Source of the DNA: Variovorax gracilis
GTDB taxonomy: Bacteria; Pseudomonadota; Gammaproteobacteria; Burkholderiales; Burkholderiaceae_C
NCBI RefSeq assembly: GCF_030317115.1
Contig: NZ_JASZYF010000041.1
Location: forward strand, 1-39,823
DNA length: 39,823 nucleotides
Direction: 5' to 3'
The translations under genes and the position numbers were made by a program. Positions 16,031-26,159 of this stretch are shown piece after piece. The first letter of the stretch is position 1; each line of letters starts with the position of its first letter. Below the pieces are notes generated by a model. It saw only the letters and a list, made by a program, of their open reading frames with translations, ran no database searches and was not told where the DNA came from.

Positions 16031-18301
16031 GTGGCCGCTAACGAGATCACAAAGTACGCGAGCGAACTGCGTGCGCTGCTGAAGGATGTCGGGGCCGACG
16101 TCACACAGCTGAATGCGCTGACCAGTGCCGCCGCGGCTCTCGAGGCGCTCGCCTCCACCGCGCCCGGCCCCGGGACGCCGCTACTCTGGACTACTGCGAA
16201 GAACACCTGGGATGCGGCGCGCAACGCCTTCGGCGCCAAGCTGCCGCAGGCGCTGCTCGGTCCGCTCGCCTCCATGCCGGGGCTCGCCGAGCTCGCGCTG
16301 AATCTCGACACGCTCGTCAACGAGGGCATCCACGGCGGCGTCGATCTCGGCCCAGTGCATCTCGAAGTCGGATCGTCAGTACTGGTGATTGCGCCGCCGC
16401 CTTCCGCTGGCGCGCTGGAGTCGGTGATCATCGGCCCGTACGGCGTCGGCCAGATCGCCGCTTCCCTCAAATCGCCACTCGGCGGCGACACCGCGATGCC
16501 GGGCGGTGGATCGCTGGTGCGCTTGCCGGGCAACGGTGGCTTCGGCGGCACGCTGCAACTCCCGCTCGGTCCGGTGCAAATCAGCGCGACGGCGATCGTC
16601 GCGGTCATTGATGGCGACCCATCGTTTCTCGCCATCATGGGCGTCGAGTTTCTGCCGCCGATTCAGCTGTCGTTCGGCTTCTCGCTCGATCGCGTCGGCG
16701 GCCTGGTGGGCGTTAACCGGCGCGCCGACACCGAGGCACTGCGGGCGGCACAGCGCACCGGCGCTGCCGGCGACGTGCTCTTCGCGATCCGCCCGCCGGC
16801 CAATGCGCTGGCGCTGGTCACCGACGCCAATCGGTTGTTCCCGTTCAATCGCGGGACACATCTCGTCGGCCCATCGCTGAAGCTGTCCTGGCTGTCGTTC
16901 GGCCCCGAAGGCAGCCTCATCGGGCTCGACCTCGCGGTGATCGTCGAGCTGCCCACCGGCAAAGTGGTGATTCTCGGCGTCGCGCGCGCCAGCATCCCTG
17001 GCATCCCGATGATCCTCGACCTGCGCCTCGACGTGCTCGGCATCGTCGACGCGGTCGAGCAGCTTGCCTCGGTGGACGCGAGTCTCGTCGACAGCCACGT
17101 GCTCGGCGTCTTCGAAGTCTACGGCGATGCCGCGATGCGACTGAGCTGGGGCTCGGTCGGCTACATGATCGCGACGGTCGGCGGCTTCTACCCGGGGTTC
17201 AACCCGGAGCCGGCCCGCCTGCCAGCGCTTCGCCGCGTCGGCATGGCGATGGACACGCCGCTGCCGATCATCGAGGTCCGCGCCGAGGGCTACTTTGCCG
17301 TCACCTCGAATTCGATTCAACTCGGCGGACGCTGGGAAGTCGGCATCGCGCTGGGCATCGAAGCGCATGGCTTCGTCCAGGTCGATGCGATCGTGCTCTT
17401 CCGGCCGTTCCACTTCGAAGCGCGCATCGCCGCGGGGTTCGACGTTTCGGCCGGCGGCTTCAGCTTCGCGTCGGTCACGCTTGAAGGATCCGTAGCGGGC
17501 CCGGGGCCGATCGTCATCCACGGCTCACTCAGCATCGACGTCTTCCTGTTCTCGATCTCGTGGAGCGAGACCTTCACTCTCGGCAGCGGACCATCGGACA
17601 TGCTGCCTGCTGCCCCGCTCCTGATCGACGTCGTCGCCGAAGAACTGCGGAAGCCCGAAAACGTACACAGCGGCAGCATCGCCGATCCGCTCGTCGTCCT
17701 CAAGCCGCGTCCACGCGCCGGCAACGTCGCCGCCGTGCCACCGACCGGCACGCTGCAGGTGCAGCAGCGCCGCGCACCGGTCGGATTCGTGATCGAGCGC
17801 GTCGATGGCCGGCCACTCGCCTCGCCTCAAGGAGTGACGATCAGCGGCGGCACGTCTGACGTGACCGACCGCTTCAGCCCGGGCAGCTACGTCACGCTGA
17901 CGGACGCCGAAGCGCTGAACCGGCCGCCGTTTGACGTCCTCGCCTGCGGACGCGTCCTGTCGCTTGTCGATCCGGCGCTCGGCGCGGGAAAGATCGTCGA
18001 TGGGCGACAGGTCAAGCAGATCGTCATCGTCGGTCAGGTGCTGCAGCCGGATCCGGACGACCTCCCGGCCGTGTGGGCCGACCTCGCCGCCGCCGTCACC
18101 CTGGTTGCGGCCTCGCAACGACCGCCAGCACTGAGCGATGCGACACCGCTCGTCATCGCCACACAGGAAGTGTGGAGGGCGACAACGACGGGGGCACCAT
18201 TCGCCAGCGCTACTGCGGCGCATCAATTCGTTCGCTACAGCAAGGGGATCGCCCAGCCGGCGGCCGACGCCGCAGCGCCCCTCAACCTGGCGGGAGTCTG
18301 A
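16031..18301 (+). CDS. DUF6603-domain protein (gene 1 of five-gene cluster)
   Basis: A 756-residue protein. Residues about 150-520 match the DUF6603 pattern as I know it: LIGLDLAVIVELPTGKVVIL (about 297-316), then DLRLDVLGIVD, MRLSWGS...GGFYPGFNP, YFAVTSNSIQLGGRWE and VLFRPFHFEARIAAGFDVSA. These are glycine-rich amphipathic beta strands suggesting an extended beta-rich body. Residues about 1-140 are helical and alanine-rich. There is no signal peptide or clear membrane helix. GTG 16031 has AAGGAA eight bases upstream. The domain has no known function. It is the first gene of a tight operon; the next start is two bases after its stop. Confidence 0.82.
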   Translation: MAANEITKYASELRALLKDVGADVTQLNALTSAAAALEALASTAPGPGTPLLWTTAKNTWDAARNAFGAKLPQALLGPLASMPGLAELALNLDTLVNEGIHGGVDLGPVHLEVGSSVLVIAPPPSAGALESVIIGPYGVGQIAASLKSPLGGDTAMPGGGSLVRLPGNGGFGGTLQLPLGPVQISATAIVAVIDGDPSFLAIMGVEFLPPIQLSFGFSLDRVGGLVGVNRRADTEALRAAQRTGAAGDVLFAIRPPANALALVTDANRLFPFNRGTHLVGPSLKLSWLSFGPEGSLIGLDLAVIVELPTGKVVILGVARASIPGIPMILDLRLDVLGIVDAVEQLASVDASLVDSHVLGVFEVYGDAAMRLSWGSVGYMIATVGGFYPGFNPEPARLPALRRVGMAMDTPLPIIEVRAEGYFAVTSNSIQLGGRWEVGIALGIEAHGFVQVDAIVLFRPFHFEARIAAGFDVSAGGFSFASVTLEGSVAGPGPIVIHGSLSIDVFLFSISWSETFTLGSGPSDMLPAAPLLIDVVAEELRKPENVHSGSIADPLVVLKPRPRAGNVAAVPPTGTLQVQQRRAPVGFVIERVDGRPLASPQGVTISGGTSDVTDRFSPGSYVTLTDAEALNRPPFDVLACGRVLSLVDPALGAGKIVDGRQVKQIVIVGQVLQPDPDDLPAVWADLAAAVTLVAASQRPPALSDATPLVIATQEVWRATTTGAPFASATAAHQFVRYSKGIAQPAADAAAPLNLAGV

Positions 18302-18303
18302 GC

Positions 18304-20859
18304 GTGCCGACGTTCTATTCGCGATTCGAAAGGGCGTTGCGCAAGGCGGCCACCACGGAAGCGGCCGGCCGCCTGCAAGGCGAGACCCCCGTCGTCGTCG
18401 CCGACATCGCTACGCCTGCCACCACCAGAACCGCGCCGGCCAAGTTCGAGCTCTTCGGACCCGGCGATGTCCAGGGGCTCGCCCCGGCCGCCATCACGCG
18501 CCGCTTCCCGGCTCCGAATTGCAGCGACGCCGAGGTCACGAAGATGGCGCTCGTGGAGTTTGCCGACCACGATCTACCGTGGCGGTATACCCCGCGCATC
18601 GCCGCCGCTGAACTCCGCCCGTGGATCGTGCTGGTCGTCGGCCAGCGCGCTGATGGCGACATCCTGCTGCGGCCCGACGGCCGCGTGACGCTGGGGCTGG
18701 TCGCACAAAACCATCACAAGCTCAAGGACTCCGCGGACTGGGCGCACGTGCAGGAGGTCGGCGCCCAGAAGATTGGTCGCATCGTCGCGCCGCCACGGCT
18801 GGCGCCTGGGGCGCTACCTGGCAACGTCGACTACCTTGCCGACACCGAGTATGTCGCCTGCCTGGTGCCTGCGTTCACCACCACTGGCGACGACAGCTGG
18901 AACGGAATTGCACCGGTTACCTGCGATCTGTACGACCGCTGGGTCTTCCGCACCGGTCCTGAAGGCGATTTCCCGGAGCTTGCGAGCAAGCTGCACAAGG
19001 CCGATCTCGCCGCCATCGAACAGGCCGGCGGCAGGCCGTTCGGCCGCGCTGATGTGTCGTACCGAGCGCGCACGAGCCCGGTGAAAACGACGATCCTGCC
19101 CACCGCTGGCGCTTTGAAGCTGCCGCCCACGGCCGCCGTCGATCCCGCTGACGCCTCTCCGGCGCCGGATGTCGCACAGGAGGTCGCGGCGCTGTCGGTC
19201 CGCATCCCTACCCCCGACGGCCGCGGCGTGGTGACGGCGCCCCGCTATCACGAGGCGTTCGCGGACGCGAACGCGCTGACGCTGCCCACGGGCGGCTGGA
19301 TCGACGCGCTGAAGAGCGACCCGCGCCACCGCGGCGCCGCGGGCATTGGCGTGTGGAACGCGATCGCCTGGCAGGATCGCATAGCCGAAGCCGCGGCCGT
19401 GAAGGCCGGCGACCTTGCCACGGCGCGCGATCGTATTCGTCATGTCGCGTTCGGTGTCGAACTGAGCCGATCGCTCTGGCGGCGGCGCTTGCCGGCGGAT
19501 CCGGCGGCACGCCTCGCCGTGCTGGCACCGGCGCTCGGGCGCCTGGCCACCAGTACCGGCGCCTCCGTGCTCGACACCATCGCCGGGCGCACGCCCGGGC
19601 TCACGCGCGCACTCTTCTCGTCAGCGGCGCGCCGCGTCCTGCGGCCAGGTCCGGCACGAGCAGCGCTCACCGCGACCGGCCGAGCCCCGCTCGCCGCCGT
19701 GATTGCCGCGGCGAACCAGTGTCCCGACCGTCCCGATGCGGCGGCGATCCGCCGTGCCCACAACGATCCGGCGCGCACGCTCCGACAACTCGTGGTCGAC
19801 GCCGCAGACGGCGACAGGGCACTGGCCGAAGCCATGCTCAACGCGCTCGGAGACAATCCGAGTCCGGGTCGAATCGCAGCGGCGCTTCGCGCCCTCGCGC
19901 CCGACGATTCTGGCCGGCCCAATCGTGACGCAATCGAGAGGTTCCTCCATGGTGGCGACGTGCCCGAGGCCGACCGCACCATCCTGGAGTGGAGTGGATG
20001 GATGGGCGAGCACAGCCACCGCGAGCCGTGCCGGCGGATCGACATCGACGTGCTCTCCAAGGTCGTCGCCGATGCGATCGATCCGACCGTCAAACGGCCG
20101 CCCGTTGTCGCGCGAGTCTTGTCGACACTGCCGGGCATCACGCACATCGGCCCCGTGGAGATTGAACCCGAACTCGATCTGCCGCTGTGGAGCTTCCTCT
20201 CCGAGCGTTCACCTGACTGGATGCTGCCCGGCGTCGGCGATCTGGTCGACGGCGACGTTGTCGGGCTCTCTACCAATCCGACGTTTGTCGAGGCCTTGCT
20301 CGTCGGCGCCAACCATCAGGCAACGGCGGAACTGCGCTGGCGAAACATGCCGCTCGTGACCTGCTGGTCGCCCCTACGCAAGTTCTGGCAGCGGAAAGCG
20401 AAGGACGTCGACATCGTCCCGATCAAGACGTGGCCCGGCACCGCGGCCCTCGGCACACCGGCGCTCGTGCCGCCGTTGCGCACGGCGGAAGCGGTGGTGG
20501 TCTTCCGCACGCCGCTGTTCCGCCGTTACCCGGCGACGGTCGTCTATCTCTATCCGGCCGCTCAGGGTTGGACCAGGCCAGACAAGACGATCGACCCGAC
20601 GCCGCTGCGCGTCCTGCCGACATTCACCGGCACGATCGGCACGGACGTCACCTTCTTCGGCTTCCCGGTGAAGCCAGAAGCGTTGGCGACGCACTGGGTC
20701 GTGCTCGAAGAGCCGCCGGCCGGTTACCGCTTCTACCAGAAGACGATGACCGCCGCGGATGCGGGAGCGCCCGCCAACGGGGCTTCGAACTTTGCGTTCC
20801 AACGGTTTGCGGTGCCTGTTCGCGTGTTCATCGGCAAACTCGTCGAGGGCACCGCATGA
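18304..20859 (+). CDS. Large uncharacterised protein (gene 2 of five-gene cluster)
   Basis: An 851-residue protein, start GTG 18304, two bases after the previous stop and behind GGGAG. An open frame extends further upstream inside gene 1, but this start fits the spacing. An N-terminal block (about residues 82-115) has VEFADHDLPWRYTP, then ELRPWIVLVVG. A C-terminal block has ALLVGANHQATAELRWRNMP, FRRYPATVVYLYP, and VTFFGFPVKPE followed by VLEEPPAGYRFY. From memory these blocks recur in large uncharacterised proteins of actinobacteria and other phyla; no function is known to me. The middle is Ala/Arg-rich and helical. There is no signal peptide, and it overlaps the next gene by 4 nt. Confidence 0.8.
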   Translation: MPTFYSRFERALRKAATTEAAGRLQGETPVVVADIATPATTRTAPAKFELFGPGDVQGLAPAAITRRFPAPNCSDAEVTKMALVEFADHDLPWRYTPRIAAAELRPWIVLVVGQRADGDILLRPDGRVTLGLVAQNHHKLKDSADWAHVQEVGAQKIGRIVAPPRLAPGALPGNVDYLADTEYVACLVPAFTTTGDDSWNGIAPVTCDLYDRWVFRTGPEGDFPELASKLHKADLAAIEQAGGRPFGRADVSYRARTSPVKTTILPTAGALKLPPTAAVDPADASPAPDVAQEVAALSVRIPTPDGRGVVTAPRYHEAFADANALTLPTGGWIDALKSDPRHRGAAGIGVWNAIAWQDRIAEAAAVKAGDLATARDRIRHVAFGVELSRSLWRRRLPADPAARLAVLAPALGRLATSTGASVLDTIAGRTPGLTRALFSSAARRVLRPGPARAALTATGRAPLAAVIAAANQCPDRPDAAAIRRAHNDPARTLRQLVVDAADGDRALAEAMLNALGDNPSPGRIAAALRALAPDDSGRPNRDAIERFLHGGDVPEADRTILEWSGWMGEHSHREPCRRIDIDVLSKVVADAIDPTVKRPPVVARVLSTLPGITHIGPVEIEPELDLPLWSFLSERSPDWMLPGVGDLVDGDVVGLSTNPTFVEALLVGANHQATAELRWRNMPLVTCWSPLRKFWQRKAKDVDIVPIKTWPGTAALGTPALVPPLRTAEAVVVFRTPLFRRYPATVVYLYPAAQGWTRPDKTIDPTPLRVLPTFTGTIGTDVTFFGFPVKPEALATHWVVLEEPPAGYRFYQKTMTAADAGAPANGASNFAFQRFAVPVRVFIGKLVEGTA

Positions 20860-23800
20860 GCACCGTCGAAGTTCTCGCGCCGCTGCGTCTTGAGACGCGC
20901 TTCGTGCCGCCCTCGCAACGCACCGATGGTGTCAATCAATGGATGCTGCGGCTCCGCGTTTACCCGGACGAGTTTTCCATCCGTCGCCGCGTTGCTCCGC
21001 CGACGCCTGAAGAGCTCGATCGCCTCGAGGAATCGGTGGCCAGGCTCACGGCCACTCCACCGTGGAAGGAAGCCGACGCGTTTGCCTCGTTTGCCGCCTC
21101 GGTGGGCGCGGCCAGGGCACTCAGGCTGTGGCGCGATCGGGTCGCCGCCGACGGTGCGGGCGGATTCACGGTGGACCGCACCGGCGCCGCGCCGCTCGAT
21201 CCGTTTGACGTCCACGACCCGGCGGGCCTGCCAGAAACGTTGGAAGTGTGGTTCGTACACACCAATGGCACCCGCACGCTCGCCACGACGCTCTCGCTCG
21301 ATGTCGTCGAGATCGGTAACGACCTCGACATCAAGACCGTGTTCGAAGATCTGGCTGATCGCAACGGCGTGCTGCCGGACACCTGGTGGCTCTCCCACTC
21401 GCGCGCTAAGGATCTCGGCCTTGCGATCGATCTCGACATCGGCGTGACGCCGCCCTCGCTGACCGCGTTGGTCGTCGTCGGCATTGGCGACACCGACGCC
21501 GCCGAGCTCGTCGACGCGCATAACGCGAACGGACGCATGGCGGTGCTCGCACCCGGCACGCCGACCAACACGATCGCTGGCGAACCGACCACCGACTTCG
21601 GTGAGCGCGCCGAGTCGCTCTCTCCCCTGCTGCATGTGGATCCGGCAACACAGATGTCGTCCGCCGTGGTGCTGAAGGGGCTGACCGGACGTGTCGCCGC
21701 GGACGCACTGCCGATGGCTGGCGGCGATCTCGACTACTACGGTCCCGGCTCGCTGGCCGTGCAGGGGCTCTGGCCGGTGCTGTGGGGGCGCATGCTGCGC
21801 GACGTCATTGGCGCCGGCGCCAACGAGACCGCGCTGGCTCGCTGGGCGATCAGAAACCTTTCGGTCGAGGGTCCGCGGCCGGCGTTCCGCGTCGGCGAAC
21901 AACCGTACGGCCTGCTGCCGACATCTACGTTCGGCACCTGGGTCGCGTCGCCGAATGACGACCTCGCCGACGTCGAAGCGCGCATACGCGAGTGGGCGCT
22001 CCCGTGGCGGGCTGGTGCGGCGGCCGCCGCGCTGGCCGCACGTGGCCGCGTCCACGGCGCCGACATCCCTGACCTGCTCGATGTCGTCGGCGTGCATGCG
22101 CCGACGCGGTACTGGAACGTGCGAGCCGTAGCCGACCTTTACCAGTTGCAGGCGCTGCGGACGATGTTCGGCATGGCGCCACTCGATACGGCGTGGGACA
22201 ACAACACGGCGCACACCCTGCGCGGTGATGCCAAACCGATCGCGCCCATCGGCCGCGCCCCTGGCGAGGCGGCGATCCCCGGCCCGCCGCGCGATGATAA
22301 GGAAGACATCGGTTTACTGCGGAGCCTGCCGATGCTGGGGCCGGAACCGCTGCTCTATTTGCAGCGGCAGGCGCTTGGCCTTGTCGGCCATCTGATGCGT
22401 GAGGCGCTCATCGATGCCCGCGCCGTGGTCGGCGACGCGGCCGTTCGTCTGCAGGCAGGCACGCCGATCGCCATCGGACAGCGGCTCTCGTGGACCGACG
22501 AGAATGCCTACCGCAGCGTGCTGTTTCAGGGCACCGATCTCGCCGTCACCGCGTTGCGCGCGGGCGCCGACCCCAACGGACGCCTTGTCGCCGATCGCTT
22601 CAAGGAAATACAGGAAGCGATACAGGTGATCGCGGATCTGTGGGAGCCACTATCCAAGCCACTGTTCCGCGCGGCGCTGGCCGCGCTCGACACCGCGGCG
22701 TTCCGTGTCGATCCCTGGCTGACCGGCATCGCCGAGCGTCGTCTGCAGCAGATGATCGCGAGCGGCGCACCGTTCCGCCTCGGCGCCTATGGCTGGGTGG
22801 ACGGCCCCGCACCGTACAACGCTGCGCCTGGCGGACCGCTCGCGCCAGGCCCCACCGCCGCCGGACTGCTCCATGCGCCATCATCGGCACAGGCACTCAC
22901 GGCTGCGATTCTGCGCGATGCCGCCGTCCGCTATCCGGGCGACAACCGCTGGAAGCTGCAGCTCGATTCCGCGAAAATCCGCGCGGCGATCGCGCTCGCC
23001 GAACGCGTCCGGCTGGGGCTGCATCCCTACGAAGCGCTCGGTCTCGAAGTGGAACGGATCGCCGGCGACTGGGACGTCGTGCGGGTGCTGCGCAAGACCT
23101 ACCCGCTTGCCACCGATCAACAGGAGCGCCGCGTCTGCGACGGACAGAAGGTGCTCGAGGCGGCGCGCACCGGCGCGCTCGCGCTCGTGCCTGATCTTCC
23201 TGCGGATCTCGCCACCCGTCTCGAGCCGCTCGACTCGGTGCTCGACACCTACGGCGATCTGCTCGTGACCGACGGCGTGCACGCGCTGGTGAGCGGACGC
23301 GCCGATCTCGCCAACGCCGCCATGGAAGCGGCGGCGGGTCTCGGTGCCCCGCCGGGGCTGCGCGCCGTGCACACGCCGCGCGAGGCGACCACCGTGCGCG
23401 TCAGCGCGTGGGCGCTGCTGGCGGCTGCCGAGAGTCCGGCATCGCCAAATGCCTCTCCGGGTCGCGTCGCCGATCCGGCGTTTGCCGCGATCGTTGACGC
23501 CGAACTTGGCGCGGGCATCTTCAATGGCGACGACGACGCCGAAATCGAACAGCGGCGCCGGCTTGCGGCCGTGGTAGGCGGTGCGGACGAGCATGCGCCG
23601 GTGCCCTCGCTCACCGGTGGTGGATACGAAGGCGTGCCCCTCTCCGCCGACGCCGACCTCAGGCGCGCGATCGCTACCGATCTGCGCAACCGGCTCACGG
23701 AGGTCGTCACCCTGGCGCAGGAGGCGCACGATGCGCTGGCGCTTGTCGATCCCAACGATGGCGCCACCGCTGCTATCGTCAAGGCCGCCGCCAGGCGGTG

Positions 23801-24569
23801 GACGATCGATCTCAAGCGGCTCGTCGCTGAGGATCCCGCGATCGCCGCACCGACAACCGCCGAAAAGCTTGCTCACGTCGTGGACACGCTGTCAGACCGG
23901 CTGGCCGCTGCGGCGGCGCTGCCTCCAGGCACCGGTGGTCTCCCGCCCACGGACGACTCCATCAATCTGTTGAAGCGCGCGATCCGCGACGTAGTCGGTC
24001 GCGCCGATCTGCCAGTGCTGCCTATGGTGTCGCGGTCGTTGCTGCCGACGCTGCGGCCGCGCGCGACCCTCGATCGCGACTGGCTGGAGATTGTCGCGGC
24101 CGTGCGCCCTCGCCTCACCCCGCTCGAGGCGAGGCAGCTCGATCCGACGCAGGCGTCGTGGGCCGGCGCGGTGGCGGCGCCACGCGCGTCTTCGGATCCC
24201 TGGCAGCCCTCTGGCGCTGTCGTCGTCGCCTACGGGCCCGGCGTTGACGGCGATGAAGCGACGGTGGCGATAGCGGCCGTGGACGGCTGGACCGACTCGG
24301 TGCCCAGCCGCCGACATACCACCTTTGCCGCCTTCGGGTTCAACGCGCCTAAATCGCGCGCACCGCAGGCGGTGTTGCTCGCCGTACCACCTGATGTGAC
24401 GAAGCGACTCGACAACGCCGCACTGCTCGACGTCGTGCTTGACACTCGAGAACTCGCGCATGCGCGAGCGCCACGGCAGCCGGTGGAACCGACGCTGGCG
24501 CATCCGACATCCACCGCGTTTGTGAGCGCGGTCGCACCGAGGAATTTCCTCGAAGGGTGGCCCGCATGA
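20856..24569 (+). CDS. Giant uncharacterised protein (gene 3 of five-gene cluster)
   Basis: A 1237-residue protein starting at ATG 20856 in an ATGA overlap with gene 2. The N-terminus, LAPLRLETRFV, then WMLRLRVYPDEFSI, looks like a beta-rich opening domain. A block near residue 340 reads FRVGEQPYGLLPTSTFGTWV. The remainder is Ala/Leu/Arg-rich and mainly helical, with a C-terminal part carrying SWAGAVAAPRASSDPWQPSG and VDGWTDSVPSRRHTTFAAFG. No enzyme motif, signal peptide or membrane segment is visible. A scaffold or structural role is possible, judged only from size and context. The next gene starts in the same 4-nt overlap style. Confidence 0.8.
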   Translation: MSTVEVLAPLRLETRFVPPSQRTDGVNQWMLRLRVYPDEFSIRRRVAPPTPEELDRLEESVARLTATPPWKEADAFASFAASVGAARALRLWRDRVAADGAGGFTVDRTGAAPLDPFDVHDPAGLPETLEVWFVHTNGTRTLATTLSLDVVEIGNDLDIKTVFEDLADRNGVLPDTWWLSHSRAKDLGLAIDLDIGVTPPSLTALVVVGIGDTDAAELVDAHNANGRMAVLAPGTPTNTIAGEPTTDFGERAESLSPLLHVDPATQMSSAVVLKGLTGRVAADALPMAGGDLDYYGPGSLAVQGLWPVLWGRMLRDVIGAGANETALARWAIRNLSVEGPRPAFRVGEQPYGLLPTSTFGTWVASPNDDLADVEARIREWALPWRAGAAAAALAARGRVHGADIPDLLDVVGVHAPTRYWNVRAVADLYQLQALRTMFGMAPLDTAWDNNTAHTLRGDAKPIAPIGRAPGEAAIPGPPRDDKEDIGLLRSLPMLGPEPLLYLQRQALGLVGHLMREALIDARAVVGDAAVRLQAGTPIAIGQRLSWTDENAYRSVLFQGTDLAVTALRAGADPNGRLVADRFKEIQEAIQVIADLWEPLSKPLFRAALAALDTAAFRVDPWLTGIAERRLQQMIASGAPFRLGAYGWVDGPAPYNAAPGGPLAPGPTAAGLLHAPSSAQALTAAILRDAAVRYPGDNRWKLQLDSAKIRAAIALAERVRLGLHPYEALGLEVERIAGDWDVVRVLRKTYPLATDQQERRVCDGQKVLEAARTGALALVPDLPADLATRLEPLDSVLDTYGDLLVTDGVHALVSGRADLANAAMEAAAGLGAPPGLRAVHTPREATTVRVSAWALLAAAESPASPNASPGRVADPAFAAIVDAELGAGIFNGDDDAEIEQRRRLAAVVGGADEHAPVPSLTGGGYEGVPLSADADLRRAIATDLRNRLTEVVTLAQEAHDALALVDPNDGATAAIVKAAARRWTIDLKRLVAEDPAIAAPTTAEKLAHVVDTLSDRLAAAAALPPGTGGLPPTDDSINLLKRAIRDVVGRADLPVLPMVSRSLLPTLRPRATLDRDWLEIVAAVRPRLTPLEARQLDPTQASWAGAVAAPRASSDPWQPSGAVVVAYGPGVDGDEATVAIAAVDGWTDSVPSRRHTTFAAFGFNAPKSRAPQAVLLAVPPDVTKRLDNAALLDVVLDTRELAHARAPRQPVEPTLAHPTSTAFVSAVAPRNFLEGWPA

Positions 24570-26158
24570 GCAACCCGCAATATCTGATTCTCGAGCCGGG
24601 GCGCACCGACACCGACGAGGGGCTGCGCGCACGCGTGGCCGATCCGGTGTGGTTCATCACCCGCCAGTGGCAGCTCGGCGAGTTGCAGGGTGAAGATGCA
24701 TCGACGCCGGTCGTCATCAACGCGGCGCCACAGCATGTGCCGCTCACCTACGATCGCACCCGGCCGGATCTCGATCCGGCGGTGATCCCGGCTGAAGCAC
24801 TGCTCGAAGCGGAGCCCGGCGACTGGTGGACGATCGGCCGGCGCGTGCGGCTTGGCCGCGCTGCAGCGCCGCTTCTAAGTGCGGACGCGCGTGTCCGTTA
24901 TCGCCTCGGCAGGCTGCCCTCGCCCTACGAGGCGCTTGCCGATGGCGTGGACGGGCGCGCTGTATTCGCCTCAGGGCTGCTCGCGGGCCATGCGATGTGG
25001 GCCGAGGTGCCCTCCCCCGCTCCCGATCGATGGTCCTCGTCGTCGCTCGATTACAGTGCGTCGTTCGAGGCTGCGGGCACCGGCCTGGTCGCGCGCAATC
25101 ACACCGGCGGCGATGTCGACTGGTTCACGGTAGACGGCGATCCGAAGCTGGTGCCAATCACCCGGCCGGCGCAGCCGGCGAAGACACGCGAGATCGTGCC
25201 CGGACGTCTCGACTATCCCGGTGCACCCGATCCGCGCTGGTGGCAACTCGAGAATCACGCGGTGGACATCGGCGGCTTCTCTCCCGATCGGTCGCACTTC
25301 CCGACGATGCTTCTGCTCGATGTCGCCATCGATCATGCCGACGACTGGTTTACGTTCCCGGTACCGCCGCCGGCCGACGATCCCGACACGGTGCCGTCGA
25401 GCGGCGTGCTGGTGACGCTGGCTGGCGTGACGGTGCGCGACAGTTTCGGCGAAGTGTGGAATCTGAATACACCTACCGCCACCGGTCCGTCCGGCTGGTC
25501 GCTCTTCCATTCCGCCGGCCTGTCCGAGTCCGAGTTGCTCGTCTGGCCGGTGGCTGTAGCACCGCAGAGCGGTCCAGCGCTTGACGAGATTCTGATCGGC
25601 GTTGACGAAGACGCCAACCTCGCCTGGGCGGTGGAACTGCGGGCTGACGGTCTGCAGGTGCTGAAGGATGCGGACACGGCGCAAGCCATCGCCGAAACCA
25701 CACGGACCGGTACGCGCGATTTCCTGTATCTGCCATCGACCACGCTACCCAACGGCTGGCACCCGTACGAGCGCGTGCGCCTGAATGATCCGCACCCGGG
25801 CGGAGGACTGGTGACTACGGCGAACAGCCCGGGAGCGGGTGACGGCCGTTCCGGCAGCTGGCGCCAGGCCGTGCTCGCTGATCTCACCGGGCCATTTCCG
25901 CGGCCGCGCCCCGGCCCAATCTCGCGCTTGATTGGCGGCCCGTCGAGTGCGGGGCTCGGACGCGGTCATCAGCTCGCATCCACGGCGATCCCGAGTAACG
26001 GTGTCATGCTCCGTCGCCGCGCCATGCTGGCGCGCGATACCGCGGGGCGGCCGGTGCTGTGGGTCGAACGCAGCACGACGCCTGTGTCTGGCCCGCCGGT
26101 GTCGCACCTCCGCTTCGACGTGCTCGCCGAAGCGCCGAAGCACAGCGGAGGGCATTAG
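24566..26158 (+). CDS. Uncharacterised protein with DPVWFITRQWQLGE motif (gene 4 of five-gene cluster)
   Basis: A 530-residue protein. ATG 24566 is chosen over the ATG three codons upstream because it forms the ATGA overlap with gene 3 and has AGGGTGG upstream. The N-terminal motif ARVADPVWFITRQWQLGELQ, then GEDASTPV (about 23-48), is strikingly dense in aromatic and polar residues; I recall similar blocks in uncharacterised proteins only. A central region with PRWWQLENHAVDIGGF and a later DEILIGVDEDANLAWAVE complete a mixed alpha/beta protein. There is no signal peptide. One base separates its stop from the peptidase start. Confidence 0.8.
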   Translation: MSNPQYLILEPGRTDTDEGLRARVADPVWFITRQWQLGELQGEDASTPVVINAAPQHVPLTYDRTRPDLDPAVIPAEALLEAEPGDWWTIGRRVRLGRAAAPLLSADARVRYRLGRLPSPYEALADGVDGRAVFASGLLAGHAMWAEVPSPAPDRWSSSSLDYSASFEAAGTGLVARNHTGGDVDWFTVDGDPKLVPITRPAQPAKTREIVPGRLDYPGAPDPRWWQLENHAVDIGGFSPDRSHFPTMLLLDVAIDHADDWFTFPVPPPADDPDTVPSSGVLVTLAGVTVRDSFGEVWNLNTPTATGPSGWSLFHSAGLSESELLVWPVAVAPQSGPALDEILIGVDEDANLAWAVELRADGLQVLKDADTAQAIAETTRTGTRDFLYLPSTTLPNGWHPYERVRLNDPHPGGGLVTTANSPGAGDGRSGSWRQAVLADLTGPFPRPRPGPISRLIGGPSSAGLGRGHQLASTAIPSNGVMLRRRAMLARDTAGRPVLWVERSTTPVSGPPVSHLRFDVLAEAPKHSGGH

Positions 26159-26159
26159 C

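Noticed and set aside
16376..17521. 381-codon minus-strand frame opposite the DUF6603 gene
   Set aside because: Asp/Arg/His-rich antisense shadow of a high-GC gene; the plus frame matches DUF6603.
20733..22214. 493-codon minus-strand frame opposite gene 3 of the cluster
   Set aside because: Antisense shadow with biased Arg/His/Gly composition, no motifs, and it breaks the tight plus-strand operon.
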